Assembly (NCBI GenBank): GCA_014155875.1
Contig: JACEFZ010018320.1
Location: 1 to 64,000, forward strand
Reading direction: 5' to 3'
Length of the DNA stretch: 64,000 bases
From: Cepaea nemoralis
Lineage: Eukaryota > Mollusca > Gastropoda > Stylommatophora > Helicidae
The notes under the pieces are model-generated. The model worked only from the letters and a program-made list of their open reading frames with translations, searched no databases and was not told the DNA's origin. Positions 59,551 to 64,000 of the stretch are shown piece after piece. The position numbers were made by a program, and so were the translations under genes. How positions within the stretch are numbered: the stretch's first letter is position 1; every line of letters starts with the position of its first letter.

Positions 59551-59627
59551 GAAGGTAAAGAATGCAGTGAGTGAGTGAATGTATCTAAGGTAAAGTATGC
59601 AGTGAGTGAGTGAATGTATCTAGTTAA
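59550..59627. repeat. 36-bp direct duplication
   Basis: AAGGTAAAGAATGCAGTGAG and GAGTGAATGTATCT are present twice in tandem with one substitution (AAAGAATG / AAAGTATG). Confidence 0.88.
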
Positions 59628-59919
59628 GGAAATCAGGATGTGTTGTGATACAATATGTGCACACCATGGTCCGTTTACTGCCTGATATTATCTGATTGAC
59701 AGGCTCCGACTAGGCTGGTGCGGGATTGTGTCCTCCAGGTTCGAGATTGGAGTATGCGAGCACGAGTGTGCGCGTGTGTGTACAGGTGACAGTAAAGTAC
59801 CCTTTTACACACTAGAAGGTTCACTGGGTATACGGTTCGAATCTCATATTTATAGACCAGCCGGCAGGCGGTGGGTGATGTGGTCACTATCCTCCGGCCA
59901 TCTTTGTCTCCGAAGACAT
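59628..59919. other. Unique sequence with a B-box-like motif
   Basis: GTATACGGTTCGAATCTCAT (about 59829-59848) fits a pol III B box, and AGGTTCGAGATTGG lies near 59737. No convincing A box or SINE body was found, so a tRNA-derived remnant is only a possibility. Confidence 0.3.
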
Positions 59920-59977
59920 TTCTTCTTCTTCTTCTTCTTCTTCTTCTTCTTCTTCTTCTTCTTCTTCTTCTTCTTCT
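59920..59977. repeat. TTC trinucleotide microsatellite, ~19 copies
   Basis: Uninterrupted TTC repeat. A long pure GAA/TTC tract is a polypurine-polypyrimidine sequence able to form triplex DNA. Confidence 0.97.
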
Positions 59978-60945
59978 TTCAACCGGAGAGTTTTTTCTTT
60001 GGACGTGATTGCGTTGTACCTGTTTACAGCAGAGCTGTGTTCTTGCGCCGTGAGGCCGACACATCCAACTTCTGCGGGCATTTGTTGACCGGGTTAACCT
60101 TCCCGGGACATTTCTTGGTACTAACTTTAATATGTACGGGTGTGTGTCTGCTATATTCATAATTCTATGGGGACATTAACACAGTGCAGCTCGCAACAGT
60201 CACTCAAAAACATACTCACTGTGCCAGCTTTCTTGTTCGCGAACGTCTTAAGAGAAAAATCGACTTTGTCGACATTATGTTCGAAATATGCCAGAACTTC
60301 CCGCCTAACGAAAACAACCTTTCCAGCCTTCATTCATTGCTGGTAATCGCGCTCAAGTGGCGTCTGCATCGACCGAGAAGAAAAAGGCGGCGTTTAATAT
60401 AATAGTGTGATAATGTGGATTCACTTGTCCGTGTCCCTGATTCGCAGAAAACAAAACAAGAGCACAATTTTAAGGAAATGTGTCCGTTTTGTGTGCGAGG
60501 CAGTTTCCTTTTTTCCTCCTTGCACAGTTCTTTGACAGTGTTTTCACGCCATGTCCCGTCTTCTCGGGTACTTTAGCACTCGACGTTCTGCTCGGCTGCC
60601 TGTCAAGAACAACGATAAACGAGTGACTAATTGCTGTTATCGTTGGCTTGTGTCTCGTGTACTGCCTACTTCTGCACAAGATTATGACATTTCTAGATAG
60701 GCACAAGTAGGCTCTGCAAATGTCATTTTTCTGTATCATTGCTTTTTGTGTGTGAGCGTTGACAGAAGAATCAATTCCGGGACTCGGGAATCTGGCTATC
60801 ACTGGACTAACCTAACTGATGCAGGTAATCTTATGACAGGCATTATCCCCCAGACATGAACTGATAGCTGCCATACATACCAGGTCATGACATTACCCAG
60901 GTGGGGTTACTATATCTCTTCTTCGTGCTCGATTTTATTCTTAGA
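59978..60945. other. Unique-looking stretch, nothing recognised
   Basis: Short ORFs at 60140-60402 (plus) and 60470-60802 (minus, 110 aa) have no recognised domain. No tandem repeat. Confidence 0.35.
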
Positions 60946-61098
60946 GAACGAACTTTATTTCCAAAGGGTCACAAATTGGGCACGCATGTCCGTCTCACAT
61001 TCGGCCCTTCCAATCACTTTTCTTTCGAACATCAATTATCAATTGTACATTTTACATTCACATTGGAAAAAACATTGTCAAATGAAGACAATGCATAA
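60946..61098 (-). mobile_element. 3' end of the retroelement-like family (TTCG tail), copy 2
   Basis: Minus-strand copy of the sequence at 47389-47543, with GTGATTGGAAGGGCCGAATG, GCGTGCCCAATTTGTGACCC and TTTGGAAATAAAGTTCGTTC in the same order. It carries only about 1.5 TTCG repeats. On the element's upstream side (61105-61190) lies an AC-rich (GT-rich in element sense) tract, as in copy 1. Confidence 0.78.
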
Positions 61099-61104
61099 CA
61101 CCGC

Positions 61105-61190
61105 GCTATGAGACAGGCTGGCAGGCAGGCAGACATACACACAATCACACATACAGACACTCACACATGTATACACACATACACACTTAC
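61105..61190. repeat. AC-rich low-complexity tract
   Basis: GGCAGGCAGGCAGACATACA followed by ACACATACAGACACTCACAC-type sequence. It lies immediately upstream of the minus-strand retroelement tail. Confidence 0.8.
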
Positions 61191-61194
61191 TTTA

Positions 61195-61425
61195 GCTGAG
61201 TCTCATGCTAGGTCGATGACTCATGCTGGGTCGCTGAGTCTCATGCTGGGTCGTTGAGTCTCATGATGGGTCACCGAGTCTTATGCTGTGTCGCTGAGTC
61301 CCATGGTGGGTCGTTGAGTCTCATGCTGGGTCGCTGGCTCTTATGCTGTGTCGCTGAGTCCCATGTTGGGTCGCTGAGTCCCATGCTGGGTTGTTGAGTC
61401 CCATGCTTGGTCGCCGAGTCTCAAG
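61195..61425. repeat. 20-bp minisatellite, ~11 copies
   Basis: Unit GTCGCTGAGTCTCATGCTGG with variants CTTATGCTGTG, CCCATG and GTTGAG. Moderate divergence. Confidence 0.9.
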
Positions 61426-62092
61426 TCCATGACCAGGTTACACCAGATATCCAGCCATCTCTACGTGCCGCGGGTTACCACAGACAGGGTCAAGACTAGC
61501 CTGACATTGTAAGCATCATCATCTCTCTCCACCAATGTGAAGTTGTACTACCAGTCGTGCACACCGCGCGGACGTGTGAGCTGGGTGAGAAGAGCTGCTG
61601 TTGGAATAATCACCCTCGAAACTCGTCATTGGCGTTTGAAGAGGGGGATGGAGGGTGTGATGGTAACATCTGGAGTGATGTAATGTCGATTCTTAAATTC
61701 AATATTTAATTAAGACCAAAGGAACGTCTTCATTGCACCGTTCTTTATCCCATATGGCTCGGTCTCTTTCTGCAGATCGGCTTGCAGACAACGTCGGCCA
61801 TATGTTGTGTCGCTTGGTGTGTGTCCTACTTTATGTGTCGGGATCTCTTCACTGGGCACCTTGGTGTGTGTCCTACTTTATGTGTTGGGATCTCTTCACT
61901 GGGAACGGCTGCACAGACATCGTCGCCCATGCGTTGTGTTGCTGGTGCGTGTCCTGCTTTGTGTGTTGGGACCTCTTCACTGCACAGATGATGCCACGTT
62001 TCTGTATTACTTGTAATGAAATCATCTTCAGTGGGCATCGTCAATATCTTCTGAACTCTCTACTTCTGCTTTCTTCTTTGCTTCCTCCTGAA

Positions 62093-62094
<2 letters not shown>
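61426..62094. other. Partly repetitive stretch
   Basis: 61426-61727 shows nothing I recognise. 61728-61795 is a dispersed-repeat copy. 61790-61990 holds an irregular duplication: TGTCCTACTTTATGTGT then GGGATCTCTTCACTGGG at about 61822 and 61867, and a diverged third copy near 61949. A plus ORF (61733-62431) spans these and the CT tract and is not a credible gene. Confidence 0.5.
61728..61795. mobile_element. Dispersed repeat family, copy 2
   Basis: CTTCATTGCACCGTTCTTTA, TCCCATATGGCTCGGTCTCT, TTCTGCAGATCGGCTTGCAG: the same block order as at 19361-19421. The orientation relative to the window is the same. Class unknown. Confidence 0.55.
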
Positions 62095-62181
<87 letters not shown>

Positions 62182-62215
62182 CCTTCCTTCTCGCTCTCTC
62201 TCTCTCTCCCTCACT
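62095..62215. repeat. CT dinucleotide microsatellite
   Basis: About 40 uninterrupted CT repeats (62095-62177), then CT-rich sequence. The adjoining frames (Leu/Ser on plus, Arg/Glu on minus) are by-products. Confidence 0.96.
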
Positions 62216-62231
62216 ATTTCACTCACGACAT

Positions 62232-62310
62232 TTGTATGTGTCTGTGTACTTGTGAATATATGCTTGTGTGTGTATGTATGTGTGTGCGTGTGTGTGTCTG
62301 TGCATGTTGA
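62232..62310. repeat. GT-rich degenerate microsatellite
   Basis: TGTATGTGTGTGCGTGTGTG-type sequence over ~75 bases. Confidence 0.85.
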
Positions 62311-62690
62311 TTATTGTCTATTGTTCATCTCAGGTCCTTTCCTGTCTCAGTGCCAATCAATAGTCCCCGATGCCATAGTCCCCTCGACCAATGACTTGCC
62401 GTTTCTTGGGTCACGTATCAGGTCACTTTGACCGCGATCCACGTTGAGTGACAACAGTCATGTGACAGTCAGTACACAGACGCAGGAAACCGTCTCCGTG
62501 ACGAAATGTTCAGCCGTTCTAAATCATTGTAGCTGAGAAACTGACTTCTTCAGTGGCATATCTTCTGGTTGTGCAGCCGATGCTGCTGTTGCTGTTCCTG
62601 CTGCTACTTCTGCTCCTCATCTTTCTCTTACTTCTACGTCTTCCTCCACTTCTTCTGCTTCCAGGATCCTCCTGACAATGTTAGTCTGTA
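62311..62690. other. Unique stretch with a short CTT/CTG-rich segment
   Basis: No gene recognised. 62575-62665 is rich in CTGCTG and CTTCTTC words. Confidence 0.4.
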
Positions 62691-62830
62691 CTTGTTGTCT
62701 AACTGAGGGTTAATTCTGCTTGTTATATAACTGGGTGTTATTTCTACTTGTTATTTAACTGGTGAAAGGACTAACTTTGCTTGTAATCTAACGAAAGTTT
62801 TAACTTTGGTTATTATCTAAGCTAAGATTA
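62691..62830. repeat. ~40-bp degenerate tandem repeat, ~4 copies
   Basis: Words such as TCTAACT, GGTTAATTCTGCTTGTTAT and TAACTTTGCTTGTAATCTAA recur with ~40-bp spacing. Old array. Confidence 0.65.
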
Positions 62831-62922
62831 TCATACTTATCTTGTCTATAATTCCTTTCACACAATTATCAAACGACGGTGAAATACCTTACTCTCAATT
62901 TCATCTAACGAAGTTATGCTCT

Positions 62923-63290
62923 GAAAACTTTGACTTTACACTAGACATCTTAATCTACCCGGATGTGTCTTTGATAACTCTGACCTTACTCTCAACATCT
63001 TAATTTACCCGGATGTGTCTTTGATAACTCTGACCTTACTCTCAACATCTTAATTTACCCGGATGTGTCTTTGATAACTCTGACCTTACTCTCAACATCT
63101 TAATTTACCCGGATGTGTCTTTGATAACTCTGACCTTACTCTCAACATCTTAATTTACCCGGATGTGTCTTTGATAACTCTGACCTTACTCTCAACTTCT
63201 TCATCTACCCAGGTTATGGCACTGACAACTCTGACTTTACTCTCAACTTCTTCATCTACCCAGGTTATGAACTGATAACTCTGACCTTAC
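62923..63290. repeat. 50-bp tandem repeat, ~7 copies
   Basis: Unit TTTGATAACTCTGACCTTAC then TCTCAACATCTTAATTTACC then CGGATGTGTC; four central copies (62961-63170) are identical. The outer copies have TTCTTCATCTACCCAGGTTA in place of the middle part. The identical centre and diverged ends suggest recent amplification of one unit. Confidence 0.95.
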
Positions 63291-64000
63291 GAGCGAGGAG
63301 CTCCTGTATTTCTTCCTTGTCCACTGTTATCCTGAACTAGTTGGTAAAGAAGCTCCCATAAAATACTGTCCATCCACCGGACAAGGGCATTCCCAATGAG
63401 TCCCACCCCATCCAAGAAGACCCATGTTTCCCCTGACCTCTCACTCCAACGGTTTAGCTGCTTCCAAGATCCTCCCCCAATCGCTATTTCAACACTCTCA
63501 GCTCTGACCTTGACACGAAACAGATGTTTAATGAGAAGCCCATACCAGCGTGCAGGCGAGACCACATCTTGTAGGGCACACACACACTGGTAGCAGACTC
63601 CCAACCAACACAGCCCTTTGGTACTACCAGATTCCCTCACAGTAGATGCAGATGTTTGTCACTTTCCGACGTCTCATTTCTCCACAAATAATGTCTTGTA
63701 TAGGTATAACTGACTGCATCTGCACATCTGGATAAGGTATGATAAGGCAGATATGGTCAGAGCTCTTTGGGATCGTGAGTAGTTTAGATAAACAGATACA
63801 CCGTCATTGCCTGTAGAGAATGGTGCAGCAGGGAGTGACCAGCGGACCTGGCCGACACTCACTTCTCTTAGGACAGGTCACACGGACATATATCATATTG
63901 TTGCCGGTACAATTAGTATTTGGACTCTTCGCTGGTTGTTGAAGATCAGAACGAGCGTGTATGGGAATGTTACGAGCGCTGTGATGTCGGTTCCTGAGTT
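63291..64000. other. Unique-looking right end of the window
   Basis: A 117-aa minus frame (63287-63640) and a 62-aa minus frame (63674-63862) are the least repetitive ORFs of the window, but I recognise no domain and the first starts in the edge of the 50-bp array. The normal-looking composition and Trp/Gly content would be compatible with an old mobile-element coding remnant or an exon; neither is shown. Confidence 0.3.

Noticed and set aside
59675..60160. Minus ORF with an Arg/Glu run
   Set aside because: Produced by the TTC microsatellite; both reading frames through it are open.
61733..62431. 232-aa ORF as a membrane or cysteine-rich protein
   Set aside because: It spans a dispersed repeat, an irregular duplication and a CT microsatellite; no part looks conserved.

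Overview
This is a eukaryotic, almost certainly metazoan, nuclear window with no gene I can call with confidence. The evidence is the absence of compact ORFs outside repeats, abundant microsatellites, tRNA-derived SINEs with target-site duplications, and very large minisatellite arrays. The SINE body and the repeat-rich texture would fit a lophotrochozoan such as a gastropod mollusc, but the sequence alone does not prove this.

Roughly two thirds of the window is tandem repeat. From left to right the main arrays are: a ~43-bp repeat (595-940); a 30/60-bp repeat (2072-2410); a 48-bp array (3.06-8.0 kb); a 25-bp array split by insertions (8.18-10.69 kb); a 25/32-bp array (10.73-11.53 kb); a 44-bp array (12.5-14.0 kb); a 35-bp array (15.1-15.8 kb); a 32-bp array (16.06-16.32 kb); TCTG/CT-rich blocks (16.3-18.8 kb); a 20-bp array (18.9-19.16 kb); a giant 28/32-bp array (20.84-31.73 kb); a TATG-type array (31.76-32.03 kb); a CTT-rich block (32.9-33.7 kb); a giant 31/35/39-bp array (33.8-45.6 kb, resuming at 47.54 kb); a GT/GGGTG-rich block (45.7-47.37 kb); a 49-bp array (47.66-49.02 kb); a ~46-bp array (50.53-51.61 kb); a 34-bp array (52.46-56.19 kb); a 40-bp array (56.4-57.39 kb); and several shorter degenerate arrays to 63.29 kb. 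The arrays have mostly unrelated unit sequences.

Between and inside the arrays lie mobile-element copies. One SINE family is represented by two copies with clear target-site duplications (8976-9195 and 14240-14488), a third copy with a different 5' head (50799-51049, minus), and degraded pieces near 1.75-2.04 kb and 32.2-32.4 kb. A foldback element (8686-8970) has a solo relative at 20333-20455. A retroelement-like 3' end with AATAAA and a TTCG-repeat tail occurs at 47389-47543 (+) and 60946-61098 (-). A further dispersed family is seen at 19361 and 61728. Several of these inserted cleanly into pre-existing arrays, which gives a relative order of events.

Nearly all long open frames are by-products of repeat units lacking stops. 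The only array ORF worth a second look is the 48-bp array, whose unit lengths are nearly all multiples of three and whose start is preceded by a hydrophobic segment. Parts of the two giant arrays carry dense small indels that look like unpolished assembly and should be read with caution.
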